Source: Pogostemon cablin (Eukaryota > Streptophyta > Magnoliopsida > Lamiales > Lamiaceae). From it: DNA of 64,000 nucleotides. The notes below the pieces were generated by a model. It searched no databases, had not been told where the DNA came from, and was given only the letters and a program-made list of their open reading frames with translations. Made by a program: the position numbers and the translations under genes. How positions within the stretch are numbered: position 1 is the stretch's first letter; every line of letters starts with the position of its first letter. Positions 1-10,430 of this stretch are shown here, in pieces. The DNA lies in the NCBI GenBank assembly GCA_023678885.1, contig CM043006.1, positions 7,219,948-7,283,947 on the forward strand. Reading direction: 5' to 3'.

Positions 1-540
1 GAACTCATGAGGATGCCAGGAGTATTATATTGTTTTCTTGCTTACTAAAAGAGCGAGAGATTGATACGATACTCTTAATGCTATTGAATGTACTATCTGG
101 GAGCAATTGAAATTGAAGTTCTTGGAGCGATACATGCCACCTTCAAAGGTGTTTTCGATAAAATAAGAAATCAATCAATTTGCTATTAGTGGTAATGAGA
201 AATTTCATGAGGCTTGGGATAGATTTAAGGACATGCTCAGAAAGTCCACAATATGGGCTATCTAAAGCTGAATATATCAGTATCTTCTATAACGAACTGG
301 ACTGTGATTCTCGAGTTTTACTTGATGCTTCATCAAAATGGAGCATTGCTTACAAAGTCATCCGTTGAGGCCGAAAAGCTCTTTGAGGATATTTCGATAA
401 ATTTAAGAGATTGGCCAACTGATAGGGTCAGAGGCACTTATGTTCTTGGAAAAGTAGCATAGGTTGAGCGTACGATGGATAAGTCGAGTAGAGAAGATGA
501 GCAAGCTCATGCCCACTCGAACAATATGGAATAGATGCTC
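1..540 (+). pseudogene. Athila-like Ty3/gypsy gag fragment, broken
   Basis: This is the C-terminal part of a retrotransposon Gag (capsid-like) domain, cut by the window edge. It reads in at least two frames: about 120-240 gives a stretch resembling the 'RYMPPS' and 'FHEAWDRFKDML' region of plant gag, and 253-462 continues in another frame with 'LFEDISINLRDWP'. The same protein, better preserved, is found at 31161-31944, and the two share the order and spacing of these motifs. Stops and frame changes show it is dead. The remaining sequence runs directly into an Athila-type 3' tail with no pol, so this copy is either gag-only or internally deleted. The family call is firm by internal comparison; the exact start is unknown. 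Confidence 0.75.
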
Positions 541-2138
541 ACTATGATGTTTAACTTCCAGTTTCCGGGTTCACCTCGAGCCTACAACCCTTGGGTAGCT
601 TACCAGAGGACACCACCTTCTCCCCCGAAGAATTGAAGGGAGTACTTTTAGTACACAACACTTCTTTAGCTTATTTCTAGTTAATTTGGATTGTGATGGA
701 TTTGATACTTCATTTGTTTTGTTTTGGGATTTTCGTAATTTAGGATTTCTTTTCAATTAAGGATGATATGAGATGTGACTTATATTGATCATTGATGAGT
801 GGATTTTGTGTTTCATTTCTTAATGTGGTGATTTTTGCTCCTGCGTGTTATGTGTTTTTATTTTGTTTCTTGTTCGTTTGTTTTTTATGTTGTGTGTGTT
901 TTCTTATTCTTGTTTAGGAGTCATTTTGGTAGTTTATTTTTAGAAGGTTGTGAGTCATTTTGAATGTGAGTAATGATATGTTGTTGTGATAAGTGATAAC
1001 AAGTTATGATTAAGAATCTCTACGCTTTCGAATTGTGATATGTTTTATTTAACTTGTTCAATTTTGAGATGAATGTGGTGTAATAAGTTCCTTAAGGTCC
1101 GAGCATAAGCTTGTAAGAATTTGAGCCTCAACAGTGCATACATGGTATATCTTTTCATAAGTGGATCGGTTGTGTTTTGATAAACTAAATATCTTCTCAA
1201 GGACTATAGGAATGAATCCGATTAGTAGAAATTGATGATATGATTTAAGGTCATCCTTGTCATGAAAAGTCATTGTCAAAAATTTTCATACCATAAACAT
1301 CATCCCTAGTTAACCACCTTGAGCCTATAAGCCTATTTCTTGTGAATTTAGCACATTACAAGCCTTGATTCCCCACATGAGCCTTATATATATACCCTTT
1401 TGTGTGAGTGATTGAGGAGATGGTAGCTAGGAAGGAAAAATAAAAAAAGAAAAGGAAAGGGTAAAAAGTGAGAAAAAAGATGAAAAGAGTATGAACAAAA
1501 GATGTATATGCAACCTTTAAAATAAGAAGAAGAGCGAATCAACAAAGACGCTCAAGAAACTAAAAATCAAAAGAAGGGAGCATAAAATCAAAAATAGTTG
1601 AAAATGAAAAAGTGAAGTGATGATTAGTGGTTGAATGATGCAAAAGATAAGAAGGGAAGAAAGAAAGTGGAGGTATGGAAGAAAGTAGCTACCTCTTCGA
1701 TTACTTACACATGTTAGTCACTTTTATCTAAATATTTCCTACCCTACCAAAGAGCCTATCATTACATCCTTAATGAAAGACCTTTTTGATCATTGATTGA
1801 AACTTTGGTAGTTTGTGAATGTAGTCCAAGAGCAAGTCTATAGTGAATTGAGTCAATCGATTGATGAGTGTTGTTTTACCCTATTTAAAAGGGTGTTGAG
1901 TGAAATTGATAATCGATGTGAGGCTTGGACCAAAAGGGACTATATTACACCTTATTCGATTTAGATTGAACGTGTTAATTTCTCATGTCATGAATCTAAT
2001 ATTGTAGAATAACTTAGCATGATTTGTAGTTCTTGTTGCTATCGATGTGTTATTTCTTATGTTCGTTTAGTCTTTTCCTAGGTAAAAATCTCACCCCTTG
2101 GTTTATCATTTTTGTTGTTCGAGGACGCTCAACACTTT
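541..2138 (+). other. Athila-type 3' untranslated internal tail
   Basis: This is a non-coding stretch of about 1.6 kb between the gag remnant and a polypurine tract. It is AT-rich, with purine-rich runs (about 1430-1690) and phrases also found in the tails at 33100-35020 (+) and 60315-61670 (minus). Examples are 'gagccta' runs and, just before the tract, a GTTCGAGGACG-like segment similar to 'ggacgagcaacgg' at 35010. I see no open frame of substance. Long non-coding tails before the 3' LTR are usual for Athila/Tat elements. Confidence 0.65.
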
Positions 2139-2150
2139 AAGTTTGGGGGT
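2139..2150 (+). other. Polypurine tract (plus-strand primer site)
   Basis: AAGTTTGGGGGT lies immediately before an LTR start TGATGAG. The same tract precedes the LTRs at 35037 (+) and, reversed, those ending at 58432 and 60302. It primes plus-strand DNA synthesis in LTR retrotransposons. Confidence 0.8.
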
Positions 2151-2151
2151 G

Positions 2152-3735
2152 TGATGAGTGATATTTTCACCTAGATTTTAGTGTCTTTTTAGGTCCATTT
2201 TCGTGTTATTTTATCCGTATTTATGTGTTACTTGGTAGTGTTATATGTTTTTATGGAAATGTGTGTGAATGACTTAATCATATGTAAAAAGGGTGAAAAC
2301 AGAGCAAAAATGGAGACGGGAGATAAAATAAGGAAGAAGAAACAGGACAACATCAACACGGCTGACCGTGTGGGGTACACGAGCCGTGTTGCAGCACACG
2401 GCCCGTGTACCGAACATGGGCCTGTAAGTAGAAGCCGTGTAAAAACATCAAACTACATCCAACATGGCCACCCTTTGGCCGTGTGTTAGCACACGACTCG
2501 TGTGCCGTCTTGAGTTAAGTTTGACCGAGAAACCCTGACACGACTCGACTCATGCTGCAGCATACGACTCGTGTCGGTGCCAGAATAGAATATTTTTCCT
2601 ACATCTTCTAGAAAGTCTCCAAGGGGTATAAATACCAATTCATTCAATATTTTGATCATCTTGGATCCGAAATTCAGCTGCCCATACACCTCACACACCA
2701 ATTCCTTCATTTTACACCACATCCTTCATCAATTTCATCCATCTATTCACTCCATCATCATCTCACCATAAATCCTTCATCCAAGTGAAGAGAAGAAGCA
2801 AGGAAGAGAGGAAAATTGCAAGGAAATGAAGGAAATAACCATTGGAGTCAATCCAAGGGAGTTTTCATCCAATTTTTATAGTAAACCTAATTGTTTATCA
2901 TGACTTGTAAGGTTTTTAATGTCTATGTTGATTATCTTATGATTATGATAGGCTAATCTCCCTTGTGAGATTAGCAATATGATAGTTGTTGGTTAATTTT
3001 GGGGATCTATATATTTTAATTCATATGTTGATTGGATTTATGATATTCTATCATTGATTGTTAATTGCTTGATTAGTATTGTTGAATTGTGTGATTTATT
3101 GTCATAGGCATGTGGTTAGATTGAGAAATCAATTATATGTTTAGGATAGTTCATTGAATCAATACATCATACACCTCATGTGCATTATAAGTCTTAAAGA
3201 GATAGAAATATCCTTTAGGATTTAGAACCCTTTGATAGGACACCCGATTGGTTTGATCGAGAGATTGATTGATGGTGAGAGGGGATTCTCATTTAAGCTT
3301 AGTACCTAGATGAAATTGCTTGAGTGAGAACCAATCCATTGAGCTATTTTGGGATTCTTATTTGGATTCACATTCCTATTCATTTCGAGAGAAAGTTTAG
3401 AAGAAGTTAGTATTGGACCTTAATCATGTATCCATGATGCACATGAATTTGATTCATAATTCCTAGAGTTACCACTTCTTAATTGTTGTTAATCTCACTT
3501 TTGTTTAACTTGGAAAACCAATCTCATTCACTTTAATTTTGCGTACTTGATCTTTGCTTGTTCAATTGCATTAATTGATTTCAATTACTTGTTTGACAAA
3601 CAAAACTATGATGATTCGTCTCTATAAAATTCAAGAAACATGAGATCGCTTAAGCACTAGTGCCTACCTCCCTGTGGTTCGATAAATTCTTGAATTGGTC
3701 AACCTGACTACAAGTTATGGTTCGATAAATTCTTG
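2152..3735 (+). repeat. Athila-like LTR 1 (shared between two internal regions)
   Basis: The segment starts TGATGAGTG right after the polypurine tract and ends near a decayed primer site. At 2360-2580 it carries a block of short palindromic motifs built on CACGACTCGTG and ACACGGCC. Pyrimidine-rich sequence and a leader-like region follow. The 3' border is uncertain: a 21-nt direct repeat beginning GGTTCGATAAATTC occurs at about 3676 and 3719, and the expected TGGCGCC start of the primer site is missing. The LTR works as the 3' LTR for the tail on its left and the 5' LTR for gag-pol on its right. Confidence 0.7.
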
Positions 3736-3870
3736 AATTACCGGGGAAGCAATGGTTGCTAGTAGCTTGAAAAAAGATTGTTTAAGTGATTTTAATAGAG
3801 ACATTTTTATTTTGTTATTTGTAATTGCTTTTGAAAATTTTGTTCTAACTTCTTTTACTTTTGAAGGTGT
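3736..3870 (+). other. Decayed primer-binding site and leader
   Basis: ACCGGGGAAGCAATGG at about 3740 matches the right half of the Athila tRNA-Asp-type primer region; compare the intact TGGCGCCATTGCCGGGGA at 31005-31022. The left half is gone. The leader ends in a pyrimidine-rich run followed by AAG just before the first gag ATG at 3871. Confidence 0.5.
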
Positions 3871-5800
3871 ATGCAAACAAGGTCAAAAGGGAAACAAGTT
3901 GAACCTATTGATCTAGAGATTAAACACACTTTCCGGAGAAGGAGAAAGGAGAACGAAACCAAAAATTGTAATCTAATGAAGAACAATCAAGATAATGAAC
4001 GTGTTGATGATAGGAATGATGGAAATGAAGTGCAAAATGCCCAATTCAATGCAAATCAACAACAAGCCTTACTCCAACAAACGATACAACAAGCTTCTTC
4101 AACAAGGTTTGCAACAACCTTATGCGCCACCACCGCCACCTCAGGTGAATCGAGGGCCTCAAGTAGATCCAAGGATGATTTGAGATTTCTTTATGCCAAG
4201 GGAAATGCCACAAATGATAGGACCACCAATCAATGCCAACAACTTTGAATTTAAAGCGGGTTTGATTTCTATGGTGAGAGAGCAATAATTTAGTAGAACC
4301 CCGAAAGAAGATCCTAATGCTCATCTAGCTCAATTTATTGAGATTGCCAACACCGTAAAGATGAATGGGGTGAGCGAAGATTGTATCGAGATGAGGTTGT
4401 TTTCATTTTCCTTGAGGGATAGAGCTCGAACATGGCTCTCCACTATTACTCCGAGTACGTGCAACACATGGGATGAGCTTGCAAAAATATTCTTGAACAA
4501 GTATTTTCCACCGTCCAAGACGCTTCAAATGAAGAGCTTCATCACTCAATTCAAGCAAATGCCTCAAGAAAGTCTCTATGAAGCGTGGGAAAGGTTTAAG
4601 AATATGCTTCGCAAGTGTCCACAACATGGCTTCCCAAAAAATCAACAAGTTGAGTTTTTCTACCAAGGTTTGGTGAATGGACAAAGAGTGCTTGTTGATG
4701 CTTCAGCGGGTGGATCCGTACTTGGAGTGACTCCAGAAAGAGCTATAAGGATTTTTGATGAGATTGCCACAAATGTCTATCAATGGCCATCAAAGAGAGT
4801 GAGTGGATGTTATAGCTTTGAGAGCTTCGATCAAGAGCAACAGTTTAGTGTGAAGAGTGCTAGTATGGAACCAAGTATGCCAAGTGTTGAAATGATAGCA
4901 TCGGAAATTTTGAGGCAAATGAGCTTGAATCAAGGTATGAATAATCAAGGAGTTAACATGGTTGAAGGACAAGTAGAGCAAGGTACGCTTCCTCCGAATA
5001 GTGTTAGCAGGGAACAATGAGTTATGACAATGCCACGTGTGGAAGATGTACAATACATGCAAGGAAGGAATTACCAAGGTAACTATCAGAACAATTACTA
5101 AGGTAATTTCAACCACAACCAAGGAAACTATCCACCAAAGCAAGAAGACTTCAATGGTCAAGGTAGTGGAAGCTCATACCCACAAAAACAAAGGAGGCAA
5201 GATAACTTCTCTTATTCAAACCCGAGCAATGCGGTTACTCATCCCTCGGTGTATCATCCTAGAGCTAAAGCACCAAATAATGAAGGGAAAGCAACCACCG
5301 AAGAACTCATTGAAGAGTTTATTACACATAACAAAGCTCAAGATGAGACAAGAAGAAATATTGATGAAGCTAATGATAGAAGATTCAAAGCCTTGGAGCA
5401 CTCAGTTGGTCAAATTACTAGTTCGTTGAGCGCGAATGAAAAAGGAAAATTTCCTTCTACCACCATTGTAAATCCAAAAGAGCAATGCAAGGCAATCACT
5501 TTGAGAAGTGGAACAAATTATGAGGGACCTTCTATACATATGGGAAATGAAAAGCTAGAAGAGAAGGAGGTTGAAGAAAACTTGGTTGAAAAAGAGTTTG
5601 TGGAAGAGAGTGAAGTTGAAGTAAAGGCAAATGATGAAACGGATGTGGTTGAATCGAAAGTTATTGAAAAGAAATGTCAAAGAACTAAGGCAATGAAAAA
5701 GAAAGAGGATGAAGTGGAGTTGGAAAGGGATAGTTGGGGCATACCAAAAACTCAAGTGCCAATTCCTTTTCTACATAGATTCTTAAAGAAGAGCCTTGAT
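3871..5800 (+). pseudogene. Athila-like gag, frameshifted
   Basis: This would encode the structural Gag protein that packages element RNA. The N-terminus at 3871 ('MQTRSKGKQ') runs to about 4080, a frame change then leads through a Gln/Pro-rich stretch, and the retrotransposon gag domain proper lies at 4361-5020 ('ARTWLSTI', 'YEAWERFKNMLRKCPQHGF'). After a stop at 5020 the C-terminal linker resumes at about 5249 in another frame. It contains 'NPKEQCKAITLRSG', a motif typical of the Athila gag-protease linker, and a Glu/Lys-rich, probably coiled segment to about 5755. I count at least three frame changes and several stops, so no functional Gag is possible. No CCHC zinc knuckle is evident, as is usual in Athila. 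Confidence 0.85.
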
Positions 5801-6470
5801 GAAAGTTTGCAAAGTTTTTGGAGATCTTCAAGAAAATCCATATCAATATACACTTTGCGAATGCTTTGATACAAATGCCTCATTATGCCAAGTTTTTGAA
5901 AGATATCATGGCACGAAAAAGGAGAATGAGGCCGTCAATTTGACGGAGGAGTGTAGTGTCATAATTCAAAAGAAGTTGCCTCCAAAGCTCAAGGATCCGG
6001 GGAGTTTTGTCATACCATGTGAGATGGGTAAGAGTGAAGTTCATAAAGCTCTTTGTTATCTTGGAGCTAGTATCAATTTGATGCCCATGTCTATCTTTAA
6101 GAAACTTGGTATAGGAGAAGTAAAGCCTACCTCCGTTACATTGCAACTCGCGGATAGGTCTTTGACTTACCCTAAAGGAATAGTTGAGGATGTGTTGGTT
6201 AAAGTTGGAAAATTCATATTCCCAGTGGATTTCGTAGTGCTTGACATGGACGAGGATGCAAATGTTCCATTGATTTTGGGACGTCCATTTTTTACCACGG
6301 GAAGAGCTTTAATTGATGTGCACAAGGGGGAGTTGACATTGAGAGTAAATGAAGAAGAAGTGGTGTTTTCATTAAGGAATGCTATGAGGCATCCGGATGA
6401 GAAGGAAGAATGTAGAAGAATTGATATGATTGATGAAGTTGTTCAAGAGAATTTGCCATTCTTCTTATAA
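5796..6470 (+). pseudogene. Athila-like aspartic protease domain, catalytic Asp lost
   Basis: This retropepsin-like domain would process Gag-Pol. In the frame 5796-6470 the order is: linker, the active-site region 'ALCYLGASINLMP' at about 6049-6087, the strand 'VTLQLADRS', the conserved 'VPLILGRPFF' near 6266-6295, and a tail 'LRVNEEEVVFSLRNAMRHP'. The family normally has Asp-x-Gly-Ala at the active site. Here the codon is TAT (Tyr), a single change away from GAT, so the enzyme would be inactive. The same C-terminal tail reappears in the gag-only element at about 32890-33000. The frame is otherwise open for over 200 codons, suggesting fairly recent decay. Confidence 0.85.
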
Positions 6471-6578
6471 AAAGATCCTCTCAAAACAAGCATAAGTCAT
6501 TCTCTTACTTTATCTCTTAACTCTAACTCTTCTTACTATTGTCTAGAAGATGATGATATAAATGATTGCTTACATGAC

Positions 6579-7700
6579 TTGAATGCTTGTACGGAAATGC
6601 AAGAAGATGAAGCCATGTTGATGTACTATGGAAAGAGAGAATATCTTCCTTTGGAAGTTGAAGGTGAAGAGCAAAAAGTGGAAAAAGGGAAAGAGGAATT
6701 GAAGCCTTTACTCGGTCACCATATGTATGCATATTTCGGAGACAACAAGACTTTTTCGATAATCGTATCATCATCCCTTTCAGCTTTAGAAATTGATAAA
6801 TTGTTGAGGGTGCTTAGAGATTTCAAAAGTGCTAATGGTTGGAGTTTTGATGATTTGAAAGGTATATGCCCCATAATTTGCTTGCATTACATAAGGTTGA
6901 TAGATGAAGATAAGTCATGCATACAACCTCAAAGGCGCTTGAACCCTATTATGCAAGAAGTGGTAAGAAAAAATGTTTTGAAATAGTTAGATGCTAACAT
7001 TGTTTATGCCATAAGTGATAGTCCTCATGTAAGTCCTTTGCATGTTGTGGCCAAGAAAGGGGGTCTAACCATTGTTAAGACAGAATTTGATGAAGAGCTT
7101 GCTACAAGGGTGAAAACGGGTTGGAGACTGTGTTATGATTATAAGAAACTTAATGAAAACACTCATAAAGATCATTTCCCTTTGTCTTTTATTGATCAAA
7201 TGCTTGATAGGTTGGCGGGATACAAATATTATTATTTTCTAGATGGTTACTCGGCGTACAACCAAATCATGATAGCCTTTGAGGATCAAGAAAAAACAAC
7301 TTTTACTTGTCTATATGGCATGTTTGCTTTTTATAAATTACCCTTTGGGTTGTGCAATGCCCCCGCCACCTTTCAACGTTGCATGATGGCCATCTTTGGG
7401 GGATTGATTGAAAATATAATGGAGATTTTTATGGATGATTTTTCCATCTTTGGAACTTCATTTGATACATGCTTGACTAATCTTTCTATGGGTTTGCAGT
7501 GATGTTAAGATACGAACCTATTCTTGAATTGGGAAAAATGCCATTTTATGGTTCAAGAGGGTATCGTACTTGGACATCACATTTCGGAGAAAGGCTTGAG
7601 AGTTGATAAGACGAAGGTTGTATCCATTGAACATCTTCCCCCACCAAAGAATGAAAAGGGGTTAGATCGTTCCTTGGCCACGCCGGGTTCTATCGATGTT
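6579..7700 (+). pseudogene. Athila-like Ty3/gypsy reverse transcriptase, broken
   Basis: This is the polymerase that copies element RNA into DNA. The linker and N-terminal region lie at 6579-6986 and end in a stop at 6984. The palm and fingers are at 7038-7502: 'GWRLCYDYKKLNENT', 'FPLSFIDQMLDRLAGY', 'YYFLDGYSAYNQI', 'FGLCNAPATFQRCMM'. The catalytic box is 'IFMDDFSIFG', with GAT GAT at 7434-7439. FMDD rather than YVDD is normal for this plant lineage. A frameshift near 7500 is followed by 'LGHHISEKGLRVDKTKV' in 7524-7706, the thumb/connection region. The catalytic aspartates survive, but stops and frameshifts on both sides make the protein non-functional. Confidence 0.88.
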
Positions 7701-8357
7701 TTATAAAGAATTTTCTAATATAGCCAAACCTTTGTGCAAGTTGCTTGAAAAAGATGCTCCGTTTGAATTTAATGATGAATGTCTTGATGCTTTTAAGGCA
7801 CTCAAGGAATCTCTAATTTCTTCACCAATCCTTATCTCTCCCGATTGGAGTAAACCTTTTGAGCTTCATTGTGATGTGAGTGACAATGCATTAGGAGTGG
7901 TGCTTGGTCAAGTGAGGGAGAAGAAGTTTCGAGTTATCTACTATGCATCCAAGACGTTCAATTCAAATCAAAAGTATTATACCACAATGGAAAAAGAATT
8001 CTTATCCGTGGTTTATGCATTTGAAAATTTTCGTCCATACCTAGTTAGCACGAAAACCATTGTTTATACGGATCATGCAGCCATTATGTATTTGATGAGT
8101 AAGAAAGATGCTAAACCTAGACTAATTCGTTGGTTCTTTTGTTGCAGGAGTTCGATGTGGAGATACGTGACAAGATGGGAGTCGAAAATGTCATAGCCGA
8201 CCACTTGTTACGTTTGGAAAATGTTGATGAAGAAGGAACCATGGAGTTCATTAAAGATGTGTTTCCAAATGAAGAGTTACTTCAAATTGATTTTCAAATG
8301 ATGTACACTTTATGTGACACCAGGAGGCCATGGTATGCGGATTTTGTAATTATTTAG
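7690..8357 (+). pseudogene. Athila-like RNase H domain, frameshifted
   Basis: This would degrade the RNA strand during reverse transcription. It follows the RT after a frameshift at about 7690. Visible blocks are 'FELHCDVSDNALGVVLGQ' (first catalytic Asp), 'YYASKTFNSNQKYYTTMEKE' (Glu) and 'TKTIVYTDHAAIMYL' (Asp). The frame breaks at about 8140 and continues at 8130-8357 with 'QEFDVEIRDKMGVENVIADH', the usual end of this domain. The acidic catalytic residues are present, so breakage is by frameshift rather than by loss of the site. Confidence 0.85.
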
Positions 8358-8878
8358 CTTGTGGTCTTAAGCCGGATCATCTAACCGAATCTAGTAGGAA
8401 GAAGTTTTAACATGATATCAAGGAGTACTTATGGGATGATCCTCTTCTATTCAAGAATTGTCCGGATAGAATCATATGGAGGTGTATCCCAGAAGAGGAA
8501 AAAGTGAGTGTTATGGAGATGTGGCATAGTTCACCTTGTGGAGGACACTTTGGATTTCAAAAGACATGAGCAAAGATCCTACAATTGGATTTGTTTTGGC
8601 CAACTTTGTTTAAGAATTGTAAGGAGTTTATCAAGGGATGTGATCGGTGCCAAAGGATTGGAAATATAAGGCAACGTGATGAAATGCCCATGAGGAACAT
8701 TTTTTAGGTTGAGGTGTTTGATGTATGGGGGATGGATTTCATGGGCCATTTCCGCCTTCCAATGATTACCTTTACATTTTCCTTGCGGCAGATTATACGT
8801 CTAAATGGGTGGAAGCAATCTCGACAAGGACAAATGATGCTCTAGTGGTCAAGGCTTTCTTAAAGAAGAACATCTTTG
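8340..8878 (+). pseudogene. Athila-like integrase, N-terminal part only
   Basis: The zinc-binding HHCC domain is recognisable ('HSSPCGGHFG' then 'CDRCQRIGN' near 8640-8670), followed by the start of the catalytic core ('VFDVWGMDFMGHF' near 8715-8750, carrying the first Asp). There are in-frame stops, for example after 'GFQKT' and before 'VEVFDVWG', and another frameshift. Similarity ends abruptly at about 8878, inside the core, where an unrelated retroelement tail begins. The second Asp and the Glu of the DDE triad are missing. Confidence 0.8.
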
Positions 8879-9056
8879 CAGATTACATTTAGGATTGTAA
8901 ATATTTCTTTTTTTATTTTGCAATTTTGGCCTTGTAAGTGGATTGTACTCATGAGAAGATTGCGTATTGAAGATACGAGATTTGAAGTGTGTAAGTGTGT
9001 CTCACATTTTTGCAAACTTAATTCTCGATTCTTATCTCGATTTCAGTTTAGGGGGA
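8879..9056 (+). other. Tail of a second element ending in a polypurine tract
   Basis: After the integrase breakpoint the sequence turns into a non-coding tail ending AGTTTAGGGGGA (9045-9056), a polypurine-like tract directly before TGTTATGTGG. It therefore looks like the 3' end of another Ty3/gypsy-type element joined by deletion or recombination to the Athila pol. I see no coding content. Confidence 0.45.
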
Positions 9057-9741
9057 TGTTATGTGGTGAACATACATGTTTTATTAGTAAGCATATCTTG
9101 CTCGTATTTTTTAGAAAAATTTGAAAATTTCTCATGTGCTCGGTGTAATTTTGGCCCGATTAGTTGTGTTGAAGTAGATAATAATCCATTTTTTGATAAC
9201 TAATATTGAACTAATGATATTTATGAGTTGTGAGCATAAATAGGGAGTATTGGAACTATAAAAACAGGGGAAGACAAGACTTGAAGTTAAAAATTGGAAA
9301 AATCAGACTGCTGGTACACGACTCGTCGCCAACACGGCCCTGTAACATGTGGCTGTGTGGTGACATCAATTCATCCAGCACGACCACCCTTCGGCCGTGT
9401 AGCGTCGCACAAGTCGTGTCCTATGTTGAGACTCGAACCGTGTCACCAACACGGGCCTGTAAGAAGAAGTCGTGCGGTGACATCAATTCACACAATATGG
9501 CCACCTTTTGGCTGTGTTGCGTCACACGACTCGTGTCGTGTCGAGAGGCAGTTTTTAAAACTCGGCTGTTAGAGCACGAATGTTCATTCCCTTCTTGTCT
9601 AAATGTTCCCCTTCGTGCGGTTTCATCTCCAAACTCCACGATTTATCAGCAAACATCAAAAGAGTAGTAAGATTGTGTGAATAAAGAGTGATTCTCAAGG
9701 ACTTTACATCATTGTTTCCATTTATTCCAAGAACACCCCAG
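9057..9741 (+). repeat. LTR-like segment with palindromic motif block
   Basis: It starts TGTTATGTGG after a purine tract. TATA-like sequences (CATAAATAGG at about 9236 and CTATAAAAAC at about 9257) precede a block at 9312-9545 rich in CACGACTCGTG and CGGCCGTGT motifs, as in LTR 1. A short leader then ends CCCCAG at 9736-9741, directly followed by GTATG, a good splice donor. The right end of the LTR and a primer site are not recognisable. The layout (promoter, palindrome block, leader, donor) is the same as at 63714-64000 on the other strand. Confidence 0.45.
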
Positions 9742-10430
9742 GTATGACACTTCGAATCCTAGTTTTCCATTGAAGGTTTAATTGGTTAAATTCTTATATG
9801 GGTTTAGGATGATAGCATGTTTGAAGCATGTCTAGGATGTTGATATAATGAATGTGCAACTTTAATTATTGGATTGATTGAAATTGTGCTAGAATTAGGG
9901 TTCATGAACATTTTGAATTTGGGGATTTTTGAAGGAATGGAATTAAAAGCATATGTTTGTGCTTATTGATTGATAATGCTTTTGTGATAATTGTATTGTG
10001 TACACTAGCTTAAGCATTGAGGATTTGAGCATGATGGAATTAAAAGTACTTGTTGAATTGATTGTGAAATATGTGAATGCTAAGTGTTTGATGAAATGCC
10101 TAAGTGAAGTTTTAAATAGAATTAAAAGCTTTTGCATGAAGCATTGTTGATATAAGTGGCGCCCATAGAAAAGGCGATGAATTCATGAAAGAATGGAAAG
10201 ATTGAGATGTTGAACTTGATTGAATCTTTAAAAATAAAATTTCTTGAATAAATTGTTGCTAAAGTTGCTTGGATTTAAATTTGAAAATCCTTGGAAAATA
10301 TTGTTTGTTGTGTTTGAATATGTGCTAGTATTGACACTTAGGTGAATAACTAGTGATAATTCTAAGCAATATAAGATATTTTGCCTTGAGTTGAAGTTTA
10401 ATGTAATTTGAAATATTTTGAATATTGTAG
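9742..10430 (+). other. Probable leader intron before ORF1
   Basis: This 689-nt AT-rich non-coding stretch begins GTATGACAC and ends in a T/A-rich tract with TTGTAG directly before the ATG at 10431. The related minus-strand copy has a 557-nt intron at the same place (63157-63713). Splicing is inferred from the border sequences and the shared layout. Confidence 0.45.

Noticed and set aside
10157..10163. TGGCGCC as a primer-binding site for the element carrying ORF1
   Set aside because: Only seven bases match; the following sequence (CATAGAAAAGG) does not fit the tRNA-Asp 3' end and no LTR end CA lies just before it.
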